Source of the DNA: Euglena gracilis
Lineage: Eukaryota > Euglenida > Euglenophyceae > Euglenales
DNA length: 64,000 bases
Assembly: GCA_039621445.1 (NCBI GenBank)
Contig: CP154955.1
Span: 58,397,804-58,461,803, forward strand
Reading direction: 5' to 3'
The notes beneath the pieces are model-generated. The model made no database searches. It saw only the letters and a program-made list of their open reading frames with translations, and was not told the DNA's origin. The stretch's first letter is position 1, and each line of letters begins with the position of its first letter. A program made the translations under genes and the position numbers. Below are positions 1-10,940 of the stretch, piece after piece.

Positions 1-455
1 AATGTACATTGTGGGGGGGGTGGGGGCCGAAAACTTGCCGGGGCCATAACTTTGGCCCCGTGGCCCGTTTGCCCTTGCTCTAAAAAAATTTTCTAGGGTT
101 TTTGGGGGTGCTCTTTCCAAAAAACTGGGGGGCTGGGGCTGACTGTCAAAATTTGGTCACCCAGTTTTGGCCTAAATGCCCCGGAATGCACATTGTGGGG
201 GGGGTGGGAGCCGAAAACTTGCCGGGGCCATAACTTTGGCCCCGTGGCCCGTTTGCCCTTGCCCTAAAAAATTTTTTCTGAGGTTTTTGGAGGTGCTCTT
301 TCCAAAAAACTGCTCAGCTCAGGCTGACTATCAAATTTTGGTTACCTGGTTTTGGCCTAAATGCCCGGAATGTACGTTGTGGGGGGTGGTTGAGGCCGAA
401 AAGTTGGCGCGGCCATGACTTTGGCCCGTGGTTGCCGGGGCCACTTGACCTTTCT
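1..455 (+). repeat. Satellite A array 1 (~184-bp unit), cut by window edge
   Basis: Tandem units begin at about 1, 185 and 368, each opening with AATGYACATTGTGGGGG and containing GGGGCCATAACTTTGGCCCC (an inverted repeat), a CTCTAAAAAAATTTTCT stretch and GGGGGTGCTCTTTCC. The third unit decays after ~440. The same unit fills three other arrays in the window. Reading frames here are translations of satellite sequence, not genes. Confidence 0.95.
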
Positions 456-493
456 CTAAAAAGCGCCTTCCAACAAACGCACACCTGCAGTAG

Positions 494-569
494 CATATTG
501 GGAACTTCTTCGCGGCGATCGACGTGGGGAAGATGGTGGCGGAGTCGAGCCGGCAGATCCAGGAAGGTG
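494..569 (+). other. Exon-like fragment beside satellite A
   Basis: Just after the satellite, a 76-base stretch follows a possible acceptor (CACCTGCAGTAG) and is followed by GTACGC, a possible donor. One frame has a normal protein composition (IDVGKMVAESSRQIQ) with no low complexity. No family is recognised. It may be an exon of an unknown gene or of a decayed element. Confidence 0.25.
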
Positions 570-870
570 GTACGCCCTCCTTTTGCCTTTACCGCTCATC
601 ACCTGACGTTGCACATCGTCAACTAACAACAGATTGCAGGTTGCAAACCTGCTCTCCCTTGCAAAAAGGTGTCTAGTTTCATCCTGTAATTTGGAAGGCA
701 GGACGTGGGGTGAACTTGACTTTTCTTCTTGTGACTTGTGAACTTGACTTTTCTTCTTCTGACTTATGGGGTCCAAGCTTCCCCAAGGATTCACTTCGGT
801 GTGTCCATTTCTTACATTGTCTGAACCCAAAAAAAAGGGTGCAAGAACGAATTTTTTTTTCTGGTTTTGA
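570..870. other. Unique sequence, nothing recognised
   Basis: Contains a short direct duplication of GTGAACTTGACTTTTCTTCTT (about 711-755). No coding, RNA or terminal-repeat signature is visible. Confidence 0.5.
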
Positions 871-952
871 CGGTGGTGGGGCGAACCGAATCCACCGACC
901 AGTGGCACAGCCTACTGGATTTGTTGTGTTCAGGGGAGTAAGGCTATGTACA
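871..952 (+). repeat. Short interspersed motif R3, copy 1
   Basis: CGGTGGTGGGGCGAACCGA followed by TCCACCGACCAGTGGC and CAGCCTACTGG. The same block recurs at 31710-31791, 32661-32730 and, reverse-complemented, 25888-25930. It has a B-box-like core (GGTTCG on the opposite strand) but no tRNA fold was found. Confidence 0.75.
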
Positions 953-1069
953 GTGGATAGAGTCTGTGCGAGGAATTTTTTTTTTGGATTACTGAATTAG
1001 GAATCACCTTTAGCGTGTTGAGATTAACTAACGAAGGCATAGTTACGAACATTTCCAGCATTTCGCAAG

Positions 1070-1350
1070 CCTGGAAACGCACGCACCGTCTCACGGCGAA
1101 TGCAACGACCCCAACGCTGCAGCCCAGCGACGACGCTTCGACGCCACCAGATGCCCCTACACCACAACTCGCGTCCGCATTCGCCGAAAGCGCGACGGAA
1201 TCTGTCGGCATGGCTCGGGTTATGGTTAGGAGACAAGCACGTAGGCCCGTGCTGACGCACGGGCCGAAATCTCCCGAGCCGAGGGCTACATTTGCAATCC
1301 AGCCCCGTCCTCCAGCTCCCCCGGATACGAAAAATGTGCATTTTTGTAGG
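1070..1350 (+). repeat. Dispersed repeat R1, copy 1
   Basis: Shares CATTCGCCGAAAGCGCGACG, GAATCTGTCGGCATGGCTCGG and a 9+4+9 palindrome (GGCCCGTGC-N4-GCACGGGCC, 1244-1265) with copies at ~6.9, ~14.8 and ~23.1 kb. The 3' part (CCAGCTCCCCCGGATACGA, then AATGTGCATTTTTGT) also recurs. Not recognised as a known RNA or element. It directly precedes satellite B, as does copy 2. Confidence 0.8.
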
Positions 1351-1449
1351 CTTGGCCGATCAATTCCCTTTCTTAACTAAATGTCGCCCCCACGGTATCC
1401 CTCCGAGCACCGCTCCCCCCCCCCCCGAGGTGAGCACCTCCGTGTAGTG

Positions 1450-2300
1450 GCCGAGCATCACAACTGCACGAAATGCCAAATGCCACGGAATGGGGCTGCA
1501 GGGTGATGCTGGGGCGCCACGGTCTCATCGCTCCAAAAAGAGCCCTTTTTTGGAATCGCCGCCCTCGAAAACCCCCTGCCGGAGCGCGTCAAAGGTTCCA
1601 TGCTCCATGCCACAGAATGGACATTATACTGCCATGGTTCAGGAAAATGCGCGGTGCCGTTTGAGGGTGCCAATGCGTCGGTCAGCCAAAACAAAGGCTT
1701 TCTTTGGAATCACCGCGCTGGAAAACCCCGACCATTCGGGCCCCGCACTGCGAGATGGTGAGGTCCTGCTTTCCTTGCCGGCAACCATCACCATCTTCTT
1801 GTGCTTCGCCCTCTTGGTCCCTTCCTCCCCCTTCCTCTGTCGTGGGAGTCCGACAGCCGGAGCACATAAAGGGCCCCCCATTGCACACACACTCCGAGGT
1901 ATCCCCCTCCCTTTTACCGAGGGGGAGTTTCATTATGTGGCCAGGATAATGCACCATGCAGTTTGAGGGTTCTACTGCGTCGGCCATTCAAAACGCAGGC
2001 TTTCTTTGAAATCGCGGTCCTCGAAAACCCCCTGCCGGAGCACCTTCTTGTACCCACACGGACCACCCATTTTGGGATATGTCGTCCCTACCCTCATGGG
2101 TGGAATGGAAAAATGCTGCCACAACCCAGGGAAAGTGCACCTCTTTGTTTGAGGGTTCCAATGCTTGGGCCAGCCAAAACGGAGCCTTTTTTTGGAGTCA
2201 CGGCCCTCGAAAACCCCCTGCCGGAGCACGTAAGTAGACCCCCACGGAACACCCAATTCTGAGTTACGCCCCCCCTTAGAGGAGGGGTAACACCCTGTCG
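1450..2300 (+). repeat. Satellite B array 1 (~180-bp diverged units)
   Basis: About four diverged units. Each has TTTGAGGGTTCCAATGCGTC, GGCCAGCCAAAAC, a TTTTTTGGAATC stretch, and CCTCGAAAACCCCCTGCCGG followed by CACGGNNCACCCA. Cores lie near 1563, 1719, 2020 and 2208. Frames through it are repeat translations. Confidence 0.9.
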
Positions 2301-2797
2301 TACGGCACGGAGAGGTAACACCCTGTCACACGGTATGAGGCTTCAACGAAAACGTCGATGTCAACACGTTTGCGGACTGATTTGTCTGATTTTCCAGATG
2401 CGACTTGTCTAAACTTTCTATTTAACGACGCATCGTCGCCTCCTATCAGGTGCGCCTCAAAATGCCTTACTGATGCCAACGGAGGAACCCGCCACCTAGT
2501 GGCTTTTTGTATTTTTTTGGTTTTTTGCTTTGCTCATGGTGAAACCTCAATCTCGCAAAAAGAAAAAACAAAGCAATAAAACGAACAAACTGCAATTGCA
2601 AAAACGATTCGTGCGGTTCAGCTTTTACCTCCAAAGATCCTTCATGAGTTCCAAGCCTGTGAGACAAAAAGACATTGTCAACCCTTCTTGACACAGAAGG
2701 GTAAACAGCCTATGCATGACCCAAATGTGTGCCGGGGGGGGGGGGTGACCGTAAAACTAAATTTTGATTGTCTGACGTTCCAGATGCGAAACAGAGT
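2301..2797. other. Unique spacer, no gene recognised
   Basis: Low-complexity and AT-rich pieces. Small ORFs on both strands look random. A 15-bp G-run precedes the C-rich half element that follows. Confidence 0.5.
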
Positions 2798-2870
2798 CAC
2801 CCCCCCCCCCCTTGTTGTCCCGCCGACCTCCCCCGGGAGGCCCGACCGGACAATAAGGGGGGGGGTGGAC
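2798..2870 (-). mobile_element. Half copy of C-run MITE, TTGTCC subfamily
   Basis: Contains the stem-loop GACCTCCCCCGGGAGGCCCGACC flanked by TTGTCC and GGACAATAAGGGG. This matches one stem-loop of the fuller elements at 31291-31470 and 43348-43522. The GGTACC-AAAGG-AATTTCATTGG core is missing, so this is a partial copy. Confidence 0.7.
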
Positions 2871-2874
2871 AATA

Positions 2875-3770
2875 ATTCAGAAAACACGGTTGGGAATTTT
2901 GGCTGGACCCCCCCTGGGTTTTTCAGAAGATACGGTTGGGAAATTTTGGCTGGCCCCCCCTGGGTTCTTCAGAAAATACGGGTGGGGAATTTTGGCTGGA
3001 CCCCTCCTGGGTTTTTCAGAATATACGGGTGGGAAATTTTGGCTGGACCCCCCCTGGGTTTTTCAGAAAATACGGGTGGGAAATTTTGGCTGGACCCCCC
3101 TGGGTTTTTTAAAAAATACCGCTGGGAAATTTTGGCTGGACCCCCCCTTGGGTTTTTCAGAAAATACGGGTGGGAAATTTTGGCTGGACCCCCCCTGGGT
3201 TTTTCAGAAAATACGGGTGGAAAATTTTGGCTGGACCCCCCCTGGGTTTTTTAAAAAATACCGCTGGGAAATTTTGGCTGGACCCCCCTTGGTTTTTCAG
3301 AAAATACGGGTGGGAAATTTTGGCTGGAACCCCCAATCCAAAATGATACTTTTGGGAAAGGTTGGGAAATTTTGGCTGGACCCCCCCGGGTTTTTCAAAA
3401 AATACGGGTGGGAAATTTTGGCTGCCCCCCCAATCCAAAATGATACTTTTGGGAAATTTTGGCTGGACCTCCCTGGGTCTTTCAAAAAATGCGGTTGGGA
3501 AATTTTGGCTGCCCCCCCCTGTTATCCAAAAAAATTCGTTTGGGAAATTTTGGCTGGACCCCCCCTGTTATCCCAAAAAAAAAAAACGGTTGGGAAATTT
3601 TGGCTGGACCCCCCTGTTATCCAAAAAAATTCGTTTGGGAAATTTTGGCTGGACCCCCCCTGTTATCCAAAAAAAAAAAACGGTTGGGAAGTTTTGGCTG
3701 GACCCCCCCCCTGGGTTTTTCAGAGAATATGTTTGGGAAATTTTGGATGGATTTCCCCCTGTAATCGTTA
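2875..3770 (+). repeat. Satellite C array, forward (~47-bp unit)
   Basis: About 18 units of GGGAAATTTTGGCTGGACC, a C-run, then TGGGTTTTTCAGAAAATACGG. Units vary in C-run length and in TTATCCAAAAAAA-type variants near 3520-3690. The 338-codon frame across it is translated repeat. Confidence 0.95.
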
Positions 3771-4400
3771 TCCTGCAAAAAAAAAAGCACCGGGTGGGGG
3801 GGTCCAAAAATTTCCCCCCGTGATCCTGAGAAAAAAGCCTAGGGGGTCCAAAGAATTTGCCCCCGTAATTCGGGAAAAGCCCGGGGGGGGGGGGAAACCC
3901 CTGTAAAAAGGGGGTCCAGCCAAATTTCACCCCGTAATCGTAATCCTGAAAAAAAGCCCAGGGGGGTCCAGCCAAAATTTCCCCCAAAATTGTGATCCTG
4001 AAAAAAAAAGGCCCGGGGGGTTTAAAAATTTCCCCCATAATCCTGAAATAAAGCGCAGGGGTGTCCAGAAATTTCCCCCCGTAAGCCGGGGGTCCAAAAA
4101 TTTCCCCCCCCGTAAGCCCAGGGGGTCCAAAAAAATTGCCCCCGTAATTCGGGAAAAGCCCAGGGGGGGGGGATGAAAATTACCGTAATCGTAATCCGGA
4201 AAAAAAGCCCAAAAGTTTCCCCAATCGCAAATCCCACGGGTTTTTCAGAAAATAGGACCCCCCCCCAGGGTTTTTCAGAAAATGCGGTTGGGAATTTTGG
4301 CTGGACCTACCTCGATTTTTTCATGACTGGCTGGACCCCCCCCTGGTGTTAAAATTTCCCAACCGTAATTCTGAAAAATGCCCAGAGATTTCCCAAGTTT
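3770..4400 (-). repeat. Satellite C array, inverted
   Basis: The unit here reads GGGGTCCAAAAATTTCCCC, then CCGTAATCCTGAAAAAAAGCC, the reverse complement of the array to its left. This creates a head-to-head junction near 3770. A short stretch (4245-4330) returns to forward orientation. Confidence 0.9.
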
Positions 4401-4444
4401 CCCATTATGAAAAAAGCCAAGGGGGGTAAAACAAAACATCATCT

Positions 4445-4845
4445 GCCATGCTGATTAAATCCCGAATCCTTGGTGTGAGTTGGGTAGCGGGAACGTGCAG
4501 AGTGTGGCTTTGCCAACAGGGGGTAGAGACCACCTTATGGTGCTCCTCCCCTTTGGGCAAGACCTCCACTCCAGCACCGTTGCCCGAAAAAGCCGCCCCC
4601 CCTACCTCTGGGCCTAGGTTGCCCGAGTGGGGAGCGACGGGGGGATTTTGAAAATTTGCAAAACCCAACCCACTCGCCTCTCCGGTCCCAACCCTTCTGT
4701 CCTTCTCGTCACTTCATGAGAGGGGCCCAACCCATAGATTGTTGATCCCTTGGCTCAGGAAATCCCTGCAGATGGGGGGATGATAATCCAAACACTAAAT
4801 CGCAAATCACAAAAAAGGGTTTAAAAGGATGAGTGAATCCCCTAA
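4445..4845 (+). repeat. Dispersed repeat G, copy 1
   Basis: About 350 bp are nearly identical to 13885-14245. Shared landmarks are GTGCAGAGTGTGGCTTTGCC, CCACCTTATGGTGCTCCTCC, GGGCCTAGGTTGCCCGAG and GGGGCCCAACCCA. In both places it sits between inverted satellite C and satellite A sequence. No protein or RNA identity recognised. Confidence 0.85.
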
Positions 4846-6445
4846 AATTTACATTCGGGGCCGAAAACTTGCCAGGGCCATAACTTAGGCCCCGTGGCCC
4901 GTTTGCCCTTGCTCTAAAAAATTTTTCCGGGGTTTTTGGGGGTGCTCTTTCCAAAAAACTGGGGGGCTGGGGCTGACTGTCAAAATTTGGTCACCCAGTT
5001 TTGGCCTAAATGCCCCGGAATGCGCATTGTGGGGGGGGGTGGGGGCCGAAAACTTGCCGGGGCCATAACTTTGGCCCCATGGCCCGTTTTCCCTTGCTCT
5101 AAATTTTTTTTCTAGGGTTTTTGGGGGTGCTCTTTCCAAAAATCTGGGGGGCTGGGGCTGACTGTCAAAATTTGGCCACCCAGTTTTGCCTAAATGCCCC
5201 GGAATGTACATTGTGGGGGGGGGGCGGGGGCCGAAAACTTGTCGGGGCCATAACTATGGCCCCGTGGCCCGTTTGCCCTTGCTCTAAAAAATTTTTCCGG
5301 GGTTTTTGGGGGGGCTCTTTCCAAAAAACTGGGGGGCTGGGGCTGACTGTCAAAATTTGGTCGCCCAGTTTTGGTCTAAATGCCCCGGAATGTACATTAT
5401 GGGGGGGGTGGGGGCCGAAAACTTGCCGGGGCCATAACTTAGGCCCCGTGGCCCGTTTGCCCTTGCTCTAAAAAAATTTTCTGGGGTTTTTGGGGGTGCT
5501 CTTTCCAAAAAACTGGGGGGCTGGGGCTGACTGTCAAAATTTGGTCACTCAGTTTTGCCTAAATGCCCCGGAATGTACATTGTGGGGGGGGGTGGGGGCC
5601 GAAAACTTGCCGGGGCCATAACTTTGGCCCCGTGGCCCGTTTGCCCTTGCTCTAAAAAAATTTCTAGGGTTTTTGGGGGTGCTCTTTCCAAAAACCTGGG
5701 GGGCTGGGGCTGACTGTCAAAATTTGGTCACCCAGTTTTGGCCTAAATGCCCCGGAATGCACATTGTGGGGGGGGTGGGGGCCGAAAACTTGCCGGGGCC
5801 ATAACTTTGGCCCCGTGGCCCGTTTGCCCTTGCTCTAAAAAAATTTTCTAGGGTTTTTGGGGGTGCTCTTTCCAAAAAACTGGGGGGCTGGGGCTGACTG
5901 TCAAAATTTGGTCACTCAGTTTTGCCTAAATGCCCCGGAATGTACATTGTGGGGGGGGGTGGGGGCCGAAAACTTGCCGGGGCCATAACTTTGGCCCCGT
6001 GGCCCGTTTGCCCTTGCTCTAAAAAAATTTCTAGGGTTTTTGGGGGTGCTCTTTCCAAAAACCTGGGGGGCTGGGGCTGACTGTCAAAATTTGGTCACCC
6101 AGTTTTGGCCTAAATGCCCCGGAATGCACATTGTGGGGGGGGGTGGGGGCCGAAAACTTGCCGGGGCCATAACTTTGGCCCCGTGGCCCGTTTGCCCTTG
6201 CTCTAAAAAAATTTTCTGAGGTTTTTGGGGGTGCTCTTTCCAAAAACCTGGGGGGCTGGGGCTGACTGTCAAAATTTGGTCACCCAGTTTTGCCTAAATG
6301 CCCCGGAATGTACATTGTGGGGGGGGGTGGGGGTCGAAAACTTGCCGGGGCCATAACTTTGGCCCCGTGGCCCGTTTGCCCTTGCTCTAAAAAATTTTTT
6401 AGGGTTTTTGGGGGTGCTCTTTCCGAAAACCTGGGGGGCTGGTTG
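4846..6445 (+). repeat. Satellite A array 2
   Basis: About 8.7 units, with starts near 5018, 5200, 5387, 5568, 5753, 5937, 6122 and 6306. Units differ at diagnostic positions (AATGTAC or AATGCAC; GTTTTGGCC or GTTTTGCC), partly alternating. The array ends mid-unit at ~6444. Confidence 0.95.
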
Positions 6446-6894
6446 GGATGACTCCAGTGTGATGTAACACCTTGTGATGAGGGTCTCCTTCTTGGGGATC
6501 TCCTGGGTGTTGATGGAGAGTACTCGGGCGTGGAGGCTTGCTCATAGTCACGAGAATTCTTCGGACGATAGTCTGCTCTCTCCTTGCCTTTCTTCATTCC
6601 CACTGGTGAAGTTAATAAAAATGTCACAAACATTCAAAGTGACAAAAACATACCAAACACCAATACGATGCCAAAGTATCATCAAAGTTCATCAGCTTGC
6701 TTCTACTTCTTGTGTCTTTACAAATCACATGATCTCAAAATCTCATGAACTCACCACTGTGAAAGGAAGGAAACGACGAAACACATTTAGACAAAAAAAA
6801 AGCGAATTAGGAATGACGAAGGTGCTTTGGTTTCAAATCCATATCCAAAACCATCCCCCAAAAATGTAATGGCCTCCCGTTTGGCTCATCGGGA
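6446..6894. other. Spacer with exon-like minus-strand fragment
   Basis: On the minus strand, 6446-6560 reads in one frame as an ordinary peptide (HARVLSINTQEIPKKETLIT) ending at the satellite boundary. The remainder is AT-rich with no recognisable gene. No family assigned. Confidence 0.3.
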
Positions 6895-7400
6895 GCGCAA
6901 TCACAGCCCGGAACGAACGGCACCTAGAGCATCGAACGGCACGGCCTAATGAGGGCCAAATCCGCCCCTACGGTGCAGAATCGCGTCGGCATTCGCCGAA
7001 AGCGCGACGGAATCTGTCGGCACGGCTCGGGTTATTAGTAGGGAGACAAGCCCGGAGGCCCGTGCTGTCGCACGGGCCAAATCACGGGGAGGGAACGACG
7101 GGGAGGGAGGGTAGCGCGTCACGGGTCGCGCGCTGTACGTCGCGCGCACTACCGGAGGGGTGAGGAATTGCGCAGCAGGCGTGGGGATTTAATTTGCTAG
7201 TTTGCGCGGTGTACGTCGCATGCGCTGCCGGTTTGATTACGAATTGCGCCTTGCGCCGAGGGTGTGGCTGATTGAATGGTGTGGCTGATTAAATGGTGTG
7301 GCTGCCGGATACCCCTTTATGAGGATCACACTTGTATCCCATGCGGGAGCTCCAGCTCCCCAGGATGAGAAAACATTTGCATTTTTGTCGGCTGGTTAAA
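6895..7400 (+). repeat. Dispersed repeat R1, copy 2, with internal insertion
   Basis: CATTCGCCGAAAGCGCGACG at ~6990 and the palindrome GGCCCGTGC-N4-GCACGGGCC at 7057-7078. The 3' landmark (CTCCAGCTCCCCAGGATGAG, then CATTTGCATTTTTGTCGG) is displaced to 7350-7395 by about 230 bp of extra sequence rich in CGCGCGC and GTGTGGCTG. Confidence 0.75.
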
Positions 7401-7439
7401 TACCGGGGCGTATTGACTCCCACGCGGCATTTTCGAGAT

Positions 7440-8080
7440 ATGCCCCCCCACACATGGCCGGAAGGCATCGAGTGGCACAGCTCCAGGAAATGCCAAGGAA
7501 ATGCAGCGGCGGGGTTAGGTTGGGCGCCACGGAGTCGTCGAACCCAAAAGAGCCCATTTTTGGATTCTCCGCCCTCGAAAACCCCCTGCCGAAAGCCGCC
7601 ACAGGGCCTCCACACACACACATGGTCAGCCAAAATGAAGGCCTTTTTGTGGAATCGCGGCCTTCGAAAACAGCCCGCCGGAGCAGATTTGTCGACCCCC
7701 ACGGCACACCCAGCCGGAGATATGCCACCCCCCCATGGCCAAGGAAAATGCACTGTACAGTTTGAGGGTTCTACTGCGTCGGCCGGCCAAAACCAAGGCT
7801 TTTTTTGGGATCGCGGCCCTCAAAAACCCCCTGCCGGTGCACATCAGGGGACCCCCACGGCGCACCCATCCCGATATATGCTCACCTGCCTTGGATGAGT
7901 GGCACTATGCCGCCATCGCCCAAGAAAGTGCACCCCAATTTGAGGGTTGCACCGCGTCGGCTAGCCAAAACGAATGTTTTTTTTTTTGGACTCACGGAAG
8001 TGGAAATACCCCCTGCCGGAACACGTAAGGGGACCCCCACCCATCCCGAGATATGGATATACTTCCTCCCATACTACTAA
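7440..8080 (+). repeat. Satellite B array 2
   Basis: Diverged units with CCTCGAAAACCCCCTGCCG-type cores near 7574, 7666, 7818 and 7997, plus GGCCAGCCAAAACCAAGGC and CATCCCGATATATG spacers. It follows R1 copy 2, as array 1 follows R1 copy 1. Confidence 0.9.
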
Positions 8081-8620
8081 ACGTCGAATTGCTGGGCAGT
8101 TTTTTGATCGGCTATTTTGTGTCATGACTCACGGGAGCCTGGTGCCTCAACAGGAGGAAATTTGTCGCTTCCGTTTGAGATTTTTAGAGGGTCGGTTTCC
8201 AAAACGGAGCATATTTTTGGAATTGGCTCCGATTTTTTTAATCTGAAAAAGCTGATTAAATCAGCGGTTTTTTTGTCACCATTCCCAGCGCCAGTTGTGG
8301 CAACGCCAAAAAAAGCATCTGTCTGGTCTGTCCTTTTGTTTGCGATCAATTCCAAAAAAAGGGGTCGAACCAAAATTTCTCCCACCGTGACCTTGAAGAA
8401 GGAAGCAAAATTTGCCAACATTCTGATCTCAAAATCCGAAGGGATTTCAAGGTGGTTCAAAGCAATGCACACTGGAAAAGCGACAAAGGAAAAGAGGAAA
8501 ACGCGTGTCATGTGCGTCATCCACTTCAATCGAGTTAAATCCAAGGAGAGGCACGATGACCTGCGAGGAGCACACAAAAAATGCAGGGCATGTCCAAAAT
8601 GCGTCCTTGGGGGGGTGACC
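8081..8620. other. Unique sequence with open frames on both strands
   Basis: A 174-codon frame (8117-8641, +) and a 215-codon frame on the minus strand overlap. The plus-strand frame is basic (SKKRGRTKISPTVTLKKEAK) and ends CRACPKC. Neither matches a family I recognise, and they cannot both be genes. AGCTGATTAAATCAGC lies at ~8248. Confidence 0.2.
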
Positions 8621-9200
8621 GTAAAGGTTGTCGCCCCGTAACTTGGGCCCCGTGGACAATTAGACCCTCCTCTAAAAACGTTCTCGTAGGTTTTTATGGG
8701 TGTTCTTTTCAAAAAAATCAGGTGCCTGGAGCTGGTTGGCAAGTTTGGCCAGCCCAGTTTTGGCTCCAATGAGCGGGGGGGGGGGGGGGGGGCACTGAAA
8801 CTTAGTGATGGTTTGGCTGATGGATCTAATCAGCATCATCCATGATGCCGATATCCGTGGCTGAAATCAGCCACGTGATTAAATCTGTGGCTGATTAAAT
8901 CCAGTGTCATTAAATCCCCAGGGTCAACATGGGTCTGAACCGTGGTCAGTTAGGCCCACCCCAGGGGCTGACTGGCCAGTTTGGCCAGCCCCAGCTTTGG
9001 CAATCACTGCGGGGGGGGGGGGGGTGACTGTTTCACAGTTTTCACACTAAATTTCACAATCATGCCCAAAATGCATCCTACGGGGGGGAGGGTGACCGTA
9101 AAACTTGGGCCATAACTTGGACCCCCTTGGCTGATTAAACCCCGTGGCTGAAACATTTCCAGGGTTTTTATGGGTGTTCTTGACCAAAAATGGGGGGGGG
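8621..9200 (+). repeat. Diverged relatives of satellite A
   Basis: Two degenerate units (about 8610-8780 and 9010-9200) keep the order GGGGTGACCGTAAA, CTTGGGCCCCGTGG, CTCTAAAAA, TTTTTATGGGTGTTCTT and CCAGCCCAGTTTTGG. They are separated by blocks of GGCTGATTAAATC. A third relative is at 10310-10550. Confidence 0.75.
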
Positions 9201-9905
9201 GGCATGGGCGACATTTCAGGGGGGGAACTGCCAAAAGAAATACGGATCGCAACCCAAAATTTTCAGCTGGGCTGCCGAAAATAAAGTACAGAGCATGGCC
9301 CAGAATTTTCAGCTCGTCTGCCCAAAAAAAATCTGTGGAGTGTGGCCCAAATATTCGGGGTACGTGCCCAAAAAACAGAACGGCCCAGATATTTCAGGGA
9401 GGGCTGCCCCAAAAAAAGGTACGGAGCGTGGCCCGTAACTTGCCTGCCCAAAAAAAGTATGGAGTGTGGCCCAAAATTTAAACCTGGGCTGCCCAAAAAA
9501 AAAGTGCGGCCCAGTGCAGGGGGGGGGAGAGGAGGGCCTGTAATTTTCAGCCGGGCTGCCCAAAAAATGTGCGGATCGTGACAGAAATATTTGGGGGGGT
9601 GCCCCAAAAAAAGGACGGCCCAGACATTTCGGAGGGTGGGGGGGGGCTGGCCAAAAAAAGTCAGATCGCGGCGCTAAATTTTCAGCTGGCCTGCCCCAAA
9701 AAAAGTACGGAGCTTGGCCCAAAATTTTCAGCTGGGCTGCCCCCCCCCCAAAAGCACGGTCCAGATTTTTGGGGGTGGAGCTGGGCTGCCAAAAAAAAAT
9801 ACGGTCCATGTATATTTCGGGGGTGGGCTGCCCCAGCCACCCCCCCCCCTGAACATCTGGGCCGCACTTTTTTTTTTGGGCAGCCCAGCTGAAAATTCAG
9901 TACTT
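9201..9905 (+). repeat. Satellite D array 1 (~60-bp unit)
   Basis: Degenerate tandem units of TTTTCAGCTGGGCTGCCC, an A-run, GTACGGAGCGTGGCCC. About 11 units. All long frames across it are translated repeat. Related blocks occur at 11.06-11.40 and 13.44-13.70 kb. Confidence 0.9.
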
Positions 9906-9912
9906 TTTTGGC

Positions 9913-9962
<50 letters not shown>

Positions 9963-10080
9963 AAACAAAAAAAAAAAAAAAAAAAAAAAAATAAAAAAAA
10001 AAAAAAAAACAAAAAAAAAAAAAAAAGAAAAAAAAAAAAAAAAAAAAAAAAACCAAAAAAAAAAAAAAAAAAAAAAAAAG
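9913..10080 (+). repeat. Poly-A tract (~165 bp)
   Basis: Nearly pure A with a few C, T and G interruptions. It is followed immediately by GGGTTAGGGTTAGGGCC. It may be the A-tail of a retroposed copy whose body is now satellite D, or simple expansion. The length may also be an assembly estimate. Confidence 0.95.
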
Positions 10081-10096
10081 GGTTAGGGTTAGGGCC
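10080..10096 (+). repeat. Two interstitial TTAGGG units
   Basis: GGGTTAGGGTTAGGG directly follows the poly-A tract. Two units are too few to be a telomere. Compare the CCCTAAA units at about 41988-42010. Confidence 0.6.
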
Positions 10097-10310
10097 ATGA
10101 TGCTGATTAAATCCCATAATGTTGATTAAATCCATGGCTGATTAAATCAGCCAGGGATTTAATCAGCATCATGGGTCATGATGGCATTGTGACCCATGTT
10201 GCCCATCATGACCCATGATGCTGATCAAATCTGTGGCTGATTAAATACCCTGGGTCAACATGAGGGACATCAAGGGTCATGATGGCCATCATGGGTCATG
10301 AATTAAATCC
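10097..10310. repeat. GATTAAATC / CATGATG simple blocks
   Basis: Repeated GCTGATTAAATC, its reverse complement, and CATGATGGGTCATGATGGCC words. The same vocabulary recurs at 8.8-8.9, 10.94-11.06 and 17.0-18.3 kb. Confidence 0.8.
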
Positions 10311-10940
10311 CAGGGAGCATAACTTTGGTACCGTAGTCAGTCAGGCCCTCCCCCAAAAACTTTGTCCCAGGATTTCATGGGTGTTCTTTTCCAAAAAATC
10401 AGGTGGCTGGGGCTGGCTAGCCAGTTTGGTCAACCCCAGTTTTGACAATCATGCCCAAAATGTGTCCCACGGGGAGGGGGGGTGACCGTAAAACTTGTCG
10501 GGGCCATAACTTGGGCCCCGTGGACAGTTAGACCCTCCTCTGAACATCAAACAACATCAAACAACATCACAATCAATCACATGCAACACACAATCAAAAG
10601 AAACGTGGAACACTCCAATGTCGCCACAGCACCACAGCACACCAAGAAAAGAAACAAATTCTTCCAGGTCATCTTCAGGTCTTCCAAAGGTTTGCACCAA
10701 CATCTCAATCATCTCAGCCATATCAAATCTTCATGTTGTCTTCTTCCCCTCTTCCTCACATCTCCAACATTCCTTGGGGACATCGTCAAGCATTCCAAGC
10801 GGTAATGTTGAATTGCTCTTTCCCTGTGAGAAACACGGCATGCAACGAAAGGCATGTAACAAAACACACGGGTCCTTTTGGAGAGAACCGGATATTTGGG
10901 ACCAAACTTGATGGGGTCGTTTGGAAAGTCCACAACGTTC
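10311..10940. other. Diverged satellite A unit, then unique sequence
   Basis: 10311-10550 is a satellite A relative. 10550-10940 is unique, starting with repeated AACATCAAACAACATCA. A frame (10618-10911) contains CEKHGMQRKACNKTHG but is not recognised as a known protein. Confidence 0.4.

Noticed and set aside
1070-1350. R1 as a fragment of ribosomal RNA or a spliceosomal RNA
   Set aside because: No conserved rRNA or snRNA core sequence could be matched by eye; left as an unknown repeat.
2688-3906. 188- and 338-codon frames with a recurrent FGWTPPG / GNFGW peptide
   Set aside because: They follow the 47-bp satellite exactly and appear in several frames, so they are repeat translations, not a repeat protein.
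8122-8769. 215-codon minus-strand frame
   Set aside because: It overlaps a plus-strand frame of similar quality and runs into a satellite A relative. Neither shows a family match.
10080-10096. Chromosome end
   Set aside because: Only two TTAGGG units, flanked by other sequence on both sides.
9682-10135. Poly-Lys / poly-Phe frames
   Set aside because: They are the poly-A tract read on both strands.
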